DNA of 64,000 nucleotides from Coccinella septempunctata. Lineage: Eukaryota > Arthropoda > Insecta > Coleoptera > Coccinellidae. The notes below the pieces were generated by a model. It had not been told where the DNA came from. It worked only from the letters and a program-made list of their open reading frames with translations, and ran no database searches. The position numbers were made by a program, and so were the translations under genes. This document shows, in pieces, positions 1 through 10,276 of the stretch. Position 1 is the stretch's first letter. Each line of letters opens with the position of its first letter. The DNA lies in contig NC_058195.1 of NCBI RefSeq assembly GCF_907165205.1, positions 31,392,936 through 31,456,935 on the forward strand, read 5' to 3'.

Positions 1-111
1 TACTTATAGGTTTTCATATGCCACATTGTCACACAATCACGATGAGTTAGTTATTATTATCTACCCTAGAAATAATTTAAATGGCAAAACAAGGTTTGCC
101 GGGTCAGCTAG
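1..111 (+). mobile_element. Helitron 3' end (truncated by window start)
   Basis: The last 111 bases of a non-autonomous Helitron. A 3' hairpin is visible (GGCAAA at 83-88 pairing with TTTGCC at 95-100), followed by GGGTCAGCTAG ending at 111 and then a T, the arrangement expected for Helitron 3' ends (hairpin, CTRR, insertion before T). The same tail recurs at 30060-30170 and 41051-41161, which fixes the register of the repeated units. No coding capacity is visible. Confidence 0.8.
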
Positions 112-641
112 TATGTAATAAACTCCTTAGCCTTCTAATGACCAAGAATTGCGAAAGTTTAAAACTGGAAAAGGAATAAAACTATTGTAAATAGCATATT
201 TCTCAAGAAAATTATCATGAGTTTTCTCTCTCATCAAGAAAATGAATAGTGACAAAAAATTTTATTATCTCATGAATAATGAATATTTTTCTATTATCCA
301 TTGTGTTTCATATGTTGGAGGACTTCGAATTGAATCTTAGTGAATATCTTGAATAGAAATGGACAACAAACTTTTTGGAAAAACATTCCCTGTGATTTAT
401 TATTGAAAAAGACCCGAAATATTTGAGTTAAAAACTGTTTTTTCTGAAAATCTCAATTTTAATGAAAGTTTACTCTACATTGACTGTATAACTTTTTTTT
501 TTATATTCTCTCGGGAAGGTTTTGAACGAAACAAGACATATTAAATGGAAGTAAAATTCAGGATTTCACCGAATCTTATGTGGAAGAAGAGAAATGAACC
601 ATTTTCAAAATACTGAAATGCTGATTTAAAACTTTCGTTCT
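112..641. other. Non-coding stretch of unit A, nothing recognised
   Basis: No credible ORF on either strand. It is AT-rich sequence present nearly unchanged in units B (from 30171) and C (from 41162). Confidence 0.6.
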
Positions 642-722
642 CCACCGTGGAAAAATGCTGTGTTGCTCTGATGAGGCCAAATGAGGCCGAAACCATGGTC
701 AGCATCTGCTTTTCTTCGGTGG
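642..722 (+). ncRNA. Hammerhead ribozyme (type I), unit A
   Basis: All core elements are present in order. CTGATGA lies at 668-674. Stem II is GGCC (675-678) pairing with GGCC (685-688) around the loop AAATGA. GAAA lies at 689-692. Stem III is ACC/GGT (692-694 with 697-699) closed by only AT, and GTC at 698-700 gives cleavage after C700. Stem I is long: TGCT 664-667 pairs with AGCA 701-704, an internal loop follows (659-663 against 705-707), then GC/GC, AAAA/TTTT and finally CCACCG 642-647 with CGGTGG 717-722. The self-complementary ACCATGGT stem III suggests activity as a dimer, as known for hammerheads of repetitive retroelements. Activity is inferred from the fold only. Confidence 0.88.
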
Positions 723-845
723 AGCGTACTCCATTTGGGGCCTTGACGATGGCAAATTGGCTAGCTCAATTCAGATCGTAACACTTGTCGATATTCATAT
801 CGTCGGGTGGTATGCATCTGAATTTATCCTCAATAATGTTTAAGT
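723..845 (+). repeat. 3' part of the hammerhead-bearing repeat (Penelope-like candidate)
   Basis: Downstream of the ribozyme a segment from about 755 to 840 (TAGCTC..., GATCGTAACA, then GGTATGCATCTGAATT) aligns with the right arm of the hairpin element at 2564-2624. The two therefore share a 3' end. Hammerheads next to a shared terminal repeat, with no ORF, fit a non-autonomous Penelope-like element or a related retroelement. The family assignment is inference. Confidence 0.5.
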
Positions 846-1275
846 TCACCCATATTAACTTTCTTGACCGAAATATTGGGAAATGAATTAAGACTCTTTT
901 ATCTGCATAATCCGTTCATTGAAATTTCTTAGAAAATGGGTAGGTAGGTAATAGTTTCGATTAACGGCGGTAAAGGGATTCAAACCCTTCGGAGAATGAC
1001 CATTTTCAAAAGGGATGTGGTGTAATTATGAATATCGATAAGAAATAGAATTCAGAAAAATAATAAAACGTTAAGTCTGAAAAGACATGCTTTTCAAAAG
1101 AAATGAGTTATGGAACAATATTGTTTGAATTTATGAAGGGCAAAAGGGTTCCTTCAGAGAAATCGATAATGAAGATGTTAAGCTTACGAGTAATATAGGT
1201 ACCTGAATAAACTGTTCAATTACGTATCCTTCAGATTAGTTTACTGTTCAAAATCATTTTTCATGATATAATATA
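846..1275. other. Non-coding stretch, nothing recognised
   Basis: No ORF, RNA gene or repeat boundary that I can support. Same sequence in all three units. Confidence 0.5.
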
Positions 1276-2262
1276 CAGGGTGTCCAAAAACTATTCGTTA
1301 AATATAGAAACGACAACAAAACTAGGAGAATAAACTCTGTACTCTATCCAAGTCATAGGTTACCTATGACCTAAAAAACTGCATTTTATTGCTCAATAAG
1401 GTTTTTTAACTGCCTTCCAACGAATATCAGGAAAGAGAGAAATTTTGTAGTCTTTTAAAAAACCATATTGTCCTTAATTTTGAGAATAGAACCATATAGC
1501 ATTGAAGAATTTTGTTCAGCATGTTACAGATTGAGATGAATATGTTTGTTACCTATATATTGTGTTTTAGATTAGTTCAAATTTTGAATGTGACGTATTT
1601 TCTTTTCACTTGTATCTTTGTTGAGCTGCAGTGATGTGAAAATAAAGTTATCTATATATCTATCTATCTAGTGAATCAAACGTCACACCACGATAGAGTA
1701 GACCAAATATTATCGAATGACACCAACATTAGTTCAACGAAAATGCACCGTTTCCAAAATAATCAGAATTTTATTAAAATACCTAAAGTTGTCGATTTTC
1801 GAAATATTTTTCTTGATCACAGGGCCAGTTTATGAAGAAGGATATCGATTTTAAATTATATTGAACTAAGATGGCATTTATGCCTCCTTTGGGTCCTTCA
1901 TTTATTGTAAATTTTTTAGGAATTTTGGTCAATAAACTAAACTAAACTAAGTTTATTGTTTTATCTCCCCTAATTGAAATTATTTCAAGTAGTTGATCGA
2001 TAACCTAAGTAAATCTAAATTAAAACAATTGTTTTTTTTACATGATTTTCATTACTCAAGATAAACCCCCTCTATAGGGGTGATAATATGGGAAAAAAAC
2101 GCTGTCCTTCCACAAATTGGCCTTGTGATTGAAAATCAGCAACTTTAGGTTAGGTTTTTCTCAGAAACGGTACATTTTCGCTCAACTAATGTTGGTGCCA
2201 ATCAATATTTGATCTACTCTATCGTGGTATGACGTTTGATTTACTAGTTTTTGGACACCCTG
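1276..2262 (+). repeat. Tc1/mariner-type foldback element with nested LINE-like 3' tails, unit A
   Basis: The segment is bounded by inverted ends CAGGGTGTCCAAAAACTA (left) and its complement (right, ending at 2262), each next to TA, as for Tc1/mariner insertions. Inside, a 130-bp arm from about 1670 to 1800 is an imperfect inverted copy of 2131-2245. Two stretches look like non-LTR retrotransposon 3' ends: one ending in a (TATC)n tail at about 1650-1670, and one ending AATAAACTAAACTAAACTAA near 1930-1950. There is no transposase ORF, so the element is non-autonomous or composite. Confidence 0.6.
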
Positions 2263-2406
2263 TATACCTACCTATTATTTTAAAGTCTTAAGTTTTGATA
2301 TTCAATTGTTTTTACTACTTAGAAGTATGAGGATTTAAGATTAGTTACCTAATCTTTTCGAACACAAGATATCACCCCCCGTCTTCCAGTTTTTTTAATT
2401 TAAACA

Positions 2407-2678
2407 TTACGTACCATGATAAACGAATTAATTCAGATGCATAACATCCGCAGATGATTAAATCAACGAATGTTACGATCAGTCAGCATCTACTCTTTGT
2501 CGACGAAATGAAAATTCTGGTAATACTTCGAGCGATGGTAGTTTGTTATGTTAGTTCGATTTAGATCGTAACATTCGTTGATTTAATTATCTGCGGATGT
2601 TATGCATCTGAATTAATTCGTTTATTATTTACCTGCCTTACTGTGAAGGCGTGATCCATTTCTTATATTACGTACCAT
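2407..2678. repeat. Inverted-repeat hairpin insertion with 11-bp target repeat, unit A
   Basis: Arms of about 61 bp (2420-2480 and 2564-2624) are complementary. The insertion is flanked by direct copies of TTACGTACCAT at 2407-2417 and 2668-2678. A partial duplicate in unit B (33337-33347) has a single TTACGTACCAT with nothing inserted, so this is a real insertion. The loop begins GTCAGCATCT, matching the bases at the hammerhead cleavage site (698-707). It thus resembles a 5'-truncated hammerhead element with an inverted copy of its 3' end at the left. Confidence 0.72.
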
Positions 2679-3327
2679 GAAAAATACCAAAAAAAAGAAT
2701 CAAACGCTTGAAACTAAGTTTGACGAAAGTTTTGTAAGATGAAAGTGTTCTTCATATTTTCTCTCATAATGCGACGTTTTCGATTAATTTGATGTTGAAA
2801 AATTGAAAAGTATCTGTGAATTTTTAAAAATTGGGTACTTTGGCTGATTACAACTCTTTTTAGAAGATATACAGATGTGTCGTGTCACCAGTAAACTAAT
2901 AACCCAAATTGAGTTATTAGATCACCTATCTCCTTATGAAAATTCAAAATTACTAAATCTATTCATCAGGGTCGAATCGAAAAAAATGATATGGGAAAAA
3001 AGCGTTTTTTAAGCTCAAGAATCTACTTATGAAATTATTGTACGAGTTAAAGACTTACCCTGTATAGATTTAAAAAAATATGGAAAACTGCAAATTTCAC
3101 ACAATTCAACTATTCATTTTAGGCCTTGAATTGTTTCAAAAAAATTAAGAGTACCTATCCACTAATCCAACAGGCAAAAAAAGTTTAGGGCATACCGTTT
3201 GTGTCAAACGGTCAGTTGAGTTAACCTCAATGGTGTTAAGATTGTTTAGACTGTTTGAATACTCGCAAGTTTTCGAATATTATAAACGAACTTTAAGGTG
3301 ATATTACAGTGTTGTGATTGATGATTG
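2679..3327 (+). other. USP10 upstream region of unit A, promoter lost
   Basis: Matches units B and C up to about 3207, then jumps to CGGTCAGTTGAG, skipping roughly 0.42 kb that in the other units holds the TATA box. The sequence from 3211 on corresponds to the 5' UTR of USP10. No other gene is supported here. Confidence 0.6.
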
Positions 3328-3524
3328 ATGAATTTTCAAGTTATGGATGTAAGTAATTCTTTTTTTTAATCTCTAATCAGTTGGTTGCTATTCAATAATT
3401 TGTTTGTTGTTCAGATTTTCTGTTTCAAACAGGTATGTGTTATTTTTTTATTCGAAAATGATCATGTACCTATATGGTAGTATCTCTAGAAGTTCAAAGA
3501 TATTTTCAGCACTTTGAATATAAC

Positions 3525-3729
3525 TATTAGTTTTAGGCGGATGGATGATGGAAACACTTTTATTCTAACTTAACACTTTTATTCTGAAATTCGGACATTA
3601 CAACTTACAACCTTCGACCATTTTTTCTAACCTTATTTTTTAATCATCCAACCAGATGGCTGTCTCTAGTTGGATCATAGAACTAAAATTACATCCTAAT
3701 TTTATTTAAATGTACATCATTGACCAACA
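3525..3729 (-). repeat. copia 3' LTR, unit A
   Basis: 205 bp. It is the downstream LTR in the element's own orientation and borders the polypurine tract at 3730-3740. Confidence 0.9.
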
Positions 3730-3762
3730 CCCCTCCTCAATCAAGTACATTTCTAAAAAAAA

Positions 3763-6700
3763 TTACATTAACCCTAATGACCTTCGAAAGTTATTGATGA
3801 CATTTGCAGACAATGCTTTTGTAAACAAATCAGCTATCTGATCTTCTGTCTTAATGTAGGTCAAGCCTATTTTACCTTCCTTAACTAAATCTTTTACAAA
3901 ATGAAACCTTATATCAACATGTTTGAGCCTTTTAATATTTTCCGTACTTGCAACCATTATTGCTGACTGGTTATCACAAAGTAGTGACACGGGGTTGACC
4001 TGTTCAATGCTAAAGTCTTTTAATAAATTAACAAGCCAGCAAATTTCACTTGAAGCAATACTGATTGCAATGTACTCTGATTCGGTTGAAGACAAACTAA
4101 CAGAGCATTGTTTTCTTGAACACCAAGACACTAAACAATTTGAAAACATTACACAAAAACCAGTGGTAGACTTTCTATCTATCAAGTCTCCACCCCAATC
4201 TGCATCACAATAGGCAATAAGTTTATCATTATTACACTTATATATCAATTTATAATCAATAGTGTGTTTAATATACCTCATAACTCTTTTTAGCGCTGAC
4301 AATAAAACATTATTTGCCTTGTTTTGATATCTACTCAATAACGATACAGCAAAACATAAGTCTGGTCTGGTACCTGATACAGCATACATGAGACTGCCGA
4401 TAATTTTTCTGCATTCATTTTCAATGTTCTTATCAGAACATAAATCATCTGATTCTAAGATTTTTACATTGAAATTTCGATCTATAGGTGTTGACATCGG
4501 TTTACAGTTTTGCATATTAAATTTCTTTAAAACATTTTCCAAATAAAATTTCTGACTTAATTCGGTAGTATAATTTTCTAGATCTTGTTTTACATCAATA
4601 CCAAGGAAGCTTGATACAAATCCCAAATCTTTCATATCAAACTCCTTCCTTAATTTAACCTTAAGTTTACTAATTTGTTCATCACTTTCACTAAACATCA
4701 ATAAATCATCAACATAAATTAGCACATAAATTCTATTTTGATTATGACCCTTTGTGTACAAACATGAATCATTTCTTGATCTTGTGAAACCCTCATTAAT
4801 TAGAGTTGAGTTAAATTTTTCATTCCAGTATTTTGGTGATTTTTTGAGTCCGTACAATGACTTATTGAGCTTAACAATTCTTTCATTATCATCAATATAT
4901 GCGCCCTCAGGCAATTTTATGAATACATTTTCATCAATATGACCATATAAAAATGCGCCAGTGACATCCATTTGATGTATAGGTAAATTCAATTTGGTAG
5001 CAATTGATACAAATACTCTAAAGGTTGACAATTTTGCAACAGGTGCGTAGATTTCATGCAATTCGATTACATCGTCCTGTTCGAACCCTCTAGCTACTAA
5101 TCTGGCCTTATACTGTTTTGTGTTGGCAGAGTTTTTGATTTTGAACACCCACTTACTGTTTATGACTTTTTCATTAGGTGGTACCCCACACAATTCCCAG
5201 GTGTTGTTTTCTTTCAGAGTATGTAGTTCTTGGTCCATAGCTTCTTTCCATTTGTCGGCGTCCTGTCTACTCATGGCCTCCCTGTATGAACTTGGATCAC
5301 TCTCCTCACTGAAACCATAATTACATCTGTAAAATGAAGTCTGTTTTCTTACCCGTTTAGTTCGTTCAACGGTTGGTTGTGTTGTTGGCTCCAGTATTTC
5401 TTCATCCCCGCTAGGTAGTGGCTCACTTTCCGATGAACTCGATGAGTCTTCTTGGTGTCTCTCTTCAGTAACTAGGATTTGATTTTCTTGAGATGTATGA
5501 CAATCTTCATTCTTCTTTTGGATTTCATTTAAGTTTATTAAGATTGTTTCCTCATTTTTCTTCTCTTCTTCCAGAAATACTACATCTCTCTTCAGTTCCA
5601 CTGTGTTTCTATCTTGAAAATACACTCTATAGCCTTTCGTATCTTCACCATATCCAATCAATAGGCCTTTCATTCCTTTCTTATCCCATTTCCTTCGTTT
5701 TTCCTTTGGAACAAGTACGTACATTGGAGTACCAAAGATCTTGAGCTGGTTTATGTCATACTTTTTACCCGTCCAAATCTCATAAGGTGACTTGCCTATT
5801 TCTCTGCTTTTTCCCGTCCTATTCAATACAAATACGGCAAAATTTATTGCTTCTGCCCATAATGGCTTTGATAGTCCTCTTGCATATAACAAAGTCCTTG
5901 CAGCTTCAACTAACGTTCTATTCTCCCTTTCCGCCCTGCCATTCTGCTCAGGGGTATAAGGTACTGTCGTCTGATGTGTTATGCCATGCTTTGTAAACAG
6001 ACGATTTACATCCTTGTTTACGAATTCCAGTCCATTATCGCTCCTAAAAACTTTTATTCGATTCCCAGTCACATTTTCAGCCTTCGTGATAAACTTTTCT
6101 ATGCAGTTACTGACCTGATGTTTATTTTTTATAAAATAAACTGAACGATAATTTGAAAAGTCATCTTTCAATAAAACAAAATATCGGGAACCTCCAATCG
6201 ATGGTTCTTCCATCGGACCACAGATGTCTGCATGTATGATATCACCTGTTTGAGAGGTTAATGACTCACTTGGTTTAAAAGGTAAACGGTGCATTTTTCC
6301 CTCAATACAGCTTTCACATTTTGGGTTAGTCGTTTGTTCGACATCAATGTTATTCTTCCTAAGGATTTCCTTTACATATTCAAAGTTCTGGTGGGCCAAT
6401 CGTTCATGCCATTCAAAAAGATTTTGAGTTCTACCACTCGCGAAGTTTGCATTTTCAGGTTTATAACGAAAGTCTATATAGTATGAGTTTTCTACACGAT
6501 TAGCTACAGCACAAACTTTTTCATTTTTGTAAAATTTGCAAGCGTTGTTATCAGTCATCATTACATAACCTTTGTCCATTGCGCGGTTCACTGAAAACAA
6601 ATTCGTTTTGAGTTCTGGTACAAACAAAACATTGTCTATGGTACTGTCAATCCACTTTGTCCCGTTAAACACTTGTACGGCCATCTGACCATAACCTAGC

Positions 6701-7661
6701 ACACTAATTCTGTCACCATTACCTATAATTACAGTTTTCTTGGAATTGTCTGGTGAGAACGATGAGAAAAGAGTTTTATCATAACCATATGCTCGGTGGC
6801 TCCGGAGTCCACTAACCACTTCGAATTTTGAGAGTTATTATTTTCATGTACTACGAATGCGTTGCTTTGTTGATTTCCTTTTGAGCTGTTCTTCCTGAAG
6901 CGACACTGTGCCTTGAAGTGACCTACTTTACCACAGTAGAAACATTTTCCATCACCATTTCCTTCCTCCTTCTTCACTTTACAGGCACCCTGAATGTGTC
7001 CCAGTTTGCCGCATCTATAGCATTTTACAGATCTTTTATTCTTCACAAAAAAAGCTGATGAAGACTGTTGCTCTGACATTTCTGCCTTTTCTTTCAGACG
7101 TCCTTCTTCGATTAATAATCGAGCTACTAAATTATCTATGGTTTGCTTATCGTCTGGTGCAGACTCCCAAGCTGAAACAAAGTGCTTATATTCATCTGGT
7201 AGGGACATTAATACTTTAGTGATTATAAATTTATCAGATATTTCTTCTCCAAGTTGTCCAAGCTGATTTTGCATCTCCTGAATTTTCGCTAGGAACACAG
7301 ACATTTCCATTCCAGGCTCATATTTGTATTGAAAGAAATGCTGTTGTGCGATGTGAATACTTGTCTCATTTTTCTGCTCATAGACACTGTGCAGCTTCTT
7401 CCACATTTCTGCTGAAGTTTCGCAAGATATAATATGTATCATAACTCCTTCTGTCATCCTGGTGACCAACAAAGTTTGAACTTTGGCATCTGTAACCTCC
7501 CAATCTCTTCTTTCCTGGTCAGGTTCCGGCTTGACACGTTCACCCTGAATTACATCAAGCCATCCTTGTCCTCTCAGTAGAACCATCGTTTGAAACTTCC
7601 AGACATTCCAGTTTTTGGCTCCCTCCAACTTGATGACCGCTACTTGATTATTTCCATCCAT
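3763..7661 (-). pseudogene. copia gag-pol polyprotein, frameshifted
   Basis: Reads from 7661 down to 3763, but one base is missing near 6785 relative to the unit C copy. The frame splits into 6729-7661 (Gag, two CCHC knuckles, start of protease with the DSGA active site) and 3763-6819 (rest of protease, integrase with HHCC and D,D,E, reverse transcriptase with YVDD, RNase H). The break falls just after the protease active site, so Gag could be made but Pol could not be translated in frame from it. Apart from the shift the sequence is almost identical to the intact copy; single residue differences include Val for Glu near the start. Confidence 0.93.
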
Positions 7662-7825
7662 TCTGATCGAATACCTGCCTTGTTTCTTCTTCCAACAAGT
7701 ATTTTTCCCTTCCTGCTCGATATTCTTTCGAATTCGAAAACGTGGATAACCTCACTTTTCGTTGAGATGACGAAATATATCGATAGTATATTTTTGAATA
7801 GCTCAAAATTTCCAGAATTATGTGC

Positions 7826-7839
7826 CTGGGCCCATAACC
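7826..7839 (-). promoter_or_regulatory. copia primer-binding site (initiator Met tRNA half)
   Basis: On the minus strand, directly after the 5' LTR, GGTTATGGGCCCAG is complementary to the anticodon stem-loop of initiator tRNA-Met rather than to a tRNA 3' end. Copia uses a tRNA half-molecule as primer in Drosophila, and this site matches that usage. Confidence 0.8.
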
Positions 7840-8044
7840 TATTAGTTTTAGGCGGATGGATGATGGAAACACTTTTATTCTAACTTAACACTTTTATTCT
7901 GAAATTCGGACATTACAACTTACAACCTTCGACCATTTTTTCTAACCTTATTTTTTAATCATCCAACCAGATGGCTGTCTCTAGTTGGATCATAGAACTA
8001 AAATTACATCCTAATTTTATTTAAATGTACATCATTGACCAACA
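7840..8044 (-). repeat. copia 5' LTR, unit A
   Basis: 205-bp LTR in which transcription would start on the minus strand. It is followed by ATAAC target duplication at 8045-8049. Confidence 0.9.
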
Positions 8045-8101
8045 ATAACATTATATCAACTTCAATATCTGAAATGACATTAATATTAATTTTATTTTCA
8101 G

Positions 8102-8613
8102 AATATGCAGTTTTTAGATATAACAGGGTTGGAAGTGGACGAGATTCGTCACATAAATTCTTGTCTGTCCGATACCCCTCAAAGAATCTCCTTGCCTTGG
8201 ACTCTCAAGAAGAAATCTCCCCAAAGTGAGTATTGTGATGTATTTTTCAATAATAATATCCTTGCAAATGTAGTCCAAGAAAGATTTGATGTAACTAGAA
8301 ATTTAATAATCGACTTATTTTCAGAAAAATTACACAGAAAACCAAATGCAGCAGTCGAATGTAAGAAGCCATCAGACGTTGATGAAGAAACACTGATCTC
8401 ATACGACAATGCTATATCTGTTGATACACCCACTTCTAAGACGGATCATTTCATTCCCACACAAGTTTCTACAACGGCTGACAAAGAAACAGTTCCCTCC
8501 AATGAAATTGCGGAAGAACTTCGCAATTCACCGAGTGCCCCAATATCGAACCTGATCGAAAGTAATACCGAAGTGATGCCTGTTAAAGTTGAAAATATTG
8601 TGGCAACATCCTC
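8102..8613 (+). CDS. USP10: USP10 exon 2, 5' part (unit A), cut by Polinton
   Basis: Starts after a TTTTCAG acceptor and stays open to the Polinton insertion point. It encodes the N-terminal regulatory region (FLDITGLEVDEI at the start, then acidic and Ser/Thr-rich sequence with no catalytic motifs). The frame runs four residues into the Polinton end and stops at 8623. The 6-bp target duplication ATCCTC occupies 8608-8613. Confidence 0.85.
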
Positions 8614-9513
8614 AGTAGGGTAGGTAAGCAGATTCTGAACCACTTCAATGGCGAATGAAGAGTAATCCGACAAAGTATGATTCGGAGTACTTGAACATTA
8701 TGTGGTTGGATTATGAAATGTTATACTGGTGTGTTATTAGATTGATTGATGAATATTTTTCAGAGTTAGATGAAAAAATCGTTGTTTAATTAAGGGTGGT
8801 GTATCTGTGTGCGTGAAAGGAAGAAGCTATAAAGGTGGTCCATGATTTCGTATAATAGATAAAATTGGAAATGTTTCTTTGTTCCTTTGACAGAGGTTTT
8901 TTTTTTTCTCATCTGTGGAGATGTTCCGAGAAAAACGTTTGGGTCTTTTATTGTTTAAATAAGGGTGTCTTTGCATGCCGGAAAAAAAGAGCAATAAAGA
9001 TCGGCAATAATTCAGTATAATAGATGAGATTCCTTTGACAGGGTTTTTTTTTCTTATCTATGAGGATGTTTCGAGAAAACTATCAGTTTGGGTCTTTTAT
9101 CATAAAATGACAATTATCTGAATTAATGGTCACTCTTTTACTCCCCAATATACCTGTGGATTCTAACCGTAATAAAAATGTAAATTTTACCCATTCGAAA
9201 TAGTTTTGGTGCTATAGGTATTCGAAGATGTCAGTCTGCATTCCGCCTCATGTGATAAGAATGACAGGTTTACTCATTCCCTTTGTCCCAAAATTGGTAC
9301 ATTATGACCGCTAATGGGGGCTGAAGGTTTATTGTGTTTAATGACAAAGGGCGGAGCTATCCCTTAATTCTTCTCGATACACCTGTCGAGTGGCGTTTCT
9401 CACCGTAATAAATAAAAGATTTAATTGGTCTTCAGTTCAGATTCGTTTGATGCAGATCTTTTATAACGAAAACAGTCTGGTTATTTTTTTGAATGGTAGG
9501 AGGGGCTATGATG
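8614..9513 (+). repeat. Polinton left terminal inverted repeat
   Basis: About 900 bp, complementary with a few percent differences to 23141-24039. It contains poly-T runs around 8890 and 9045 but no ORF. Homology fades after GAATGGTAGGAGGGGC at about 9505-9513. Confidence 0.9.
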
Positions 9514-9635
9514 TTGAAAAAATTGTAATGGTGAAATACATAAAACGTTGATGAATTGTATGTTCATATCAGTTTTCAATAAGAAATTGTTCAGCCTTAT
9601 CCGAGGAATTCATACAATACTACTTCTGAAATATA

Positions 9636-10061
9636 ATGGCTGAATATTCAGTAAATGATATCGTTTGGAAATATAAACACTTCATCCAATACATCGTCGT
9701 AGCAATAATAATAGTAATAGCAATTCTGGTGCTTATAAAATATTATAATTATAATAAATTGGTTAAGCCATCTACTATATGTCAAAAGTTCAAGTTTCAT
9801 TTTGATCATATTCAATGTCTTAGTTGTGGACTTACAATCTTCTGTTTCGGCAAAAGAATTCAAAAAGATTGTTTAAAAATGGATGCCGAAAGAAACAGTT
9901 TCATTATCGATGGAAGAATATACTGCTGTCCACTGAAATGCATCGGATGGGGACTAAATGTGGACTCTGTTGATGGAATTGCATGTTCAAAATGTGAATC
10001 CTTTGGAAATTGCAGATGCGATTGTGTAACTTATCAGTATATGAGACAAAATAAAAATTGA
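9636..10061 (+). CDS. Small membrane protein, Cys-rich (Polinton orphan)
   Basis: 141 aa. One strong hydrophobic segment at about residues 17-37 (Ile/Val/Ala-rich) is followed by a Lys/Tyr-rich juxtamembrane stretch and a C-terminal domain with about 14 cysteines, several as CxxC or CxC pairs (IQCLSCG, CSKCESFGNCRCDC). This predicts a type III or tail-anchored-like membrane protein with a metal-binding or disulfide-rich domain. It is the first gene inside the left inverted repeat and the only plus-strand gene there. I do not recognise the family. A virion envelope or host-interaction role is only a guess. Unchanged in unit C. Confidence 0.65.
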   Translation: MAEYSVNDIVWKYKHFIQYIVVAIIIVIAILVLIKYYNYNKLVKPSTICQKFKFHFDHIQCLSCGLTIFCFGKRIQKDCLKMDAERNSFIIDGRIYCCPLKCIGWGLNVDSVDGIACSKCESFGNCRCDCVTYQYMRQNKN

Positions 10062-10276
10062 TAGGTAATGCATAGTATGATTTTATCCTCCTATTCATCC
10101 TATTATAATTATTATTATTATTATTAAGACTTTCGCATTGGTGACTTCACACGCTTCTCCAGAGCAACATTCACTTATCTCAGATATCAAAAGGATTATG
10201 CTCTAATGTTTTTTCACATTTTAAGGATAGATAAGATGAAGGTAGCTGAAATAAAAAAAAATATAAACTTGATACA
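10062..10276. repeat. Intergenic with (ATT)n microsatellite
   Basis: Short spacer between convergent genes. It contains an ATT-repeat tract at about 10105-10128 and likely 3' ends for both neighbours. Confidence 0.5.

Larger units (their letters stand above)
3525..8044 (-). mobile_element. Ty1/copia LTR retrotransposon, unit A
   Basis: Two 205-bp LTRs (3525-3729 and 7840-8044), beginning TGTTGG on the minus strand, enclose a gag-pol frame. The target duplication is ATAAC at 3520-3524 and 8045-8049. Unit B shows the single ATAAC empty site near 34610. A purine tract lies just inside the 3' LTR at 3730-3740. The primer site at 7826-7839 matches the anticodon-loop region of initiator Met tRNA, as in Drosophila copia. 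Its two LTRs agree at the position (before ACCAACA) where those of the unit C copy differ, so it looks young. Confidence 0.95.

Noticed and set aside
1640..1672. CRISPR or satellite from short tandem TATC units
   Set aside because: Simple microsatellite tail without spacers; eukaryotic context.
2481..2520. Second hammerhead inside the hairpin element
   Set aside because: Only the cleavage-site side (GTCAGCATCT) is present; CTGATGA and stem II are absent, so it cannot fold as a ribozyme.
8102..8623. 172-aa protein ending in the Polinton
   Set aside because: The last four codons come from the transposon end; it is a truncated USP10 exon, not a separate gene.
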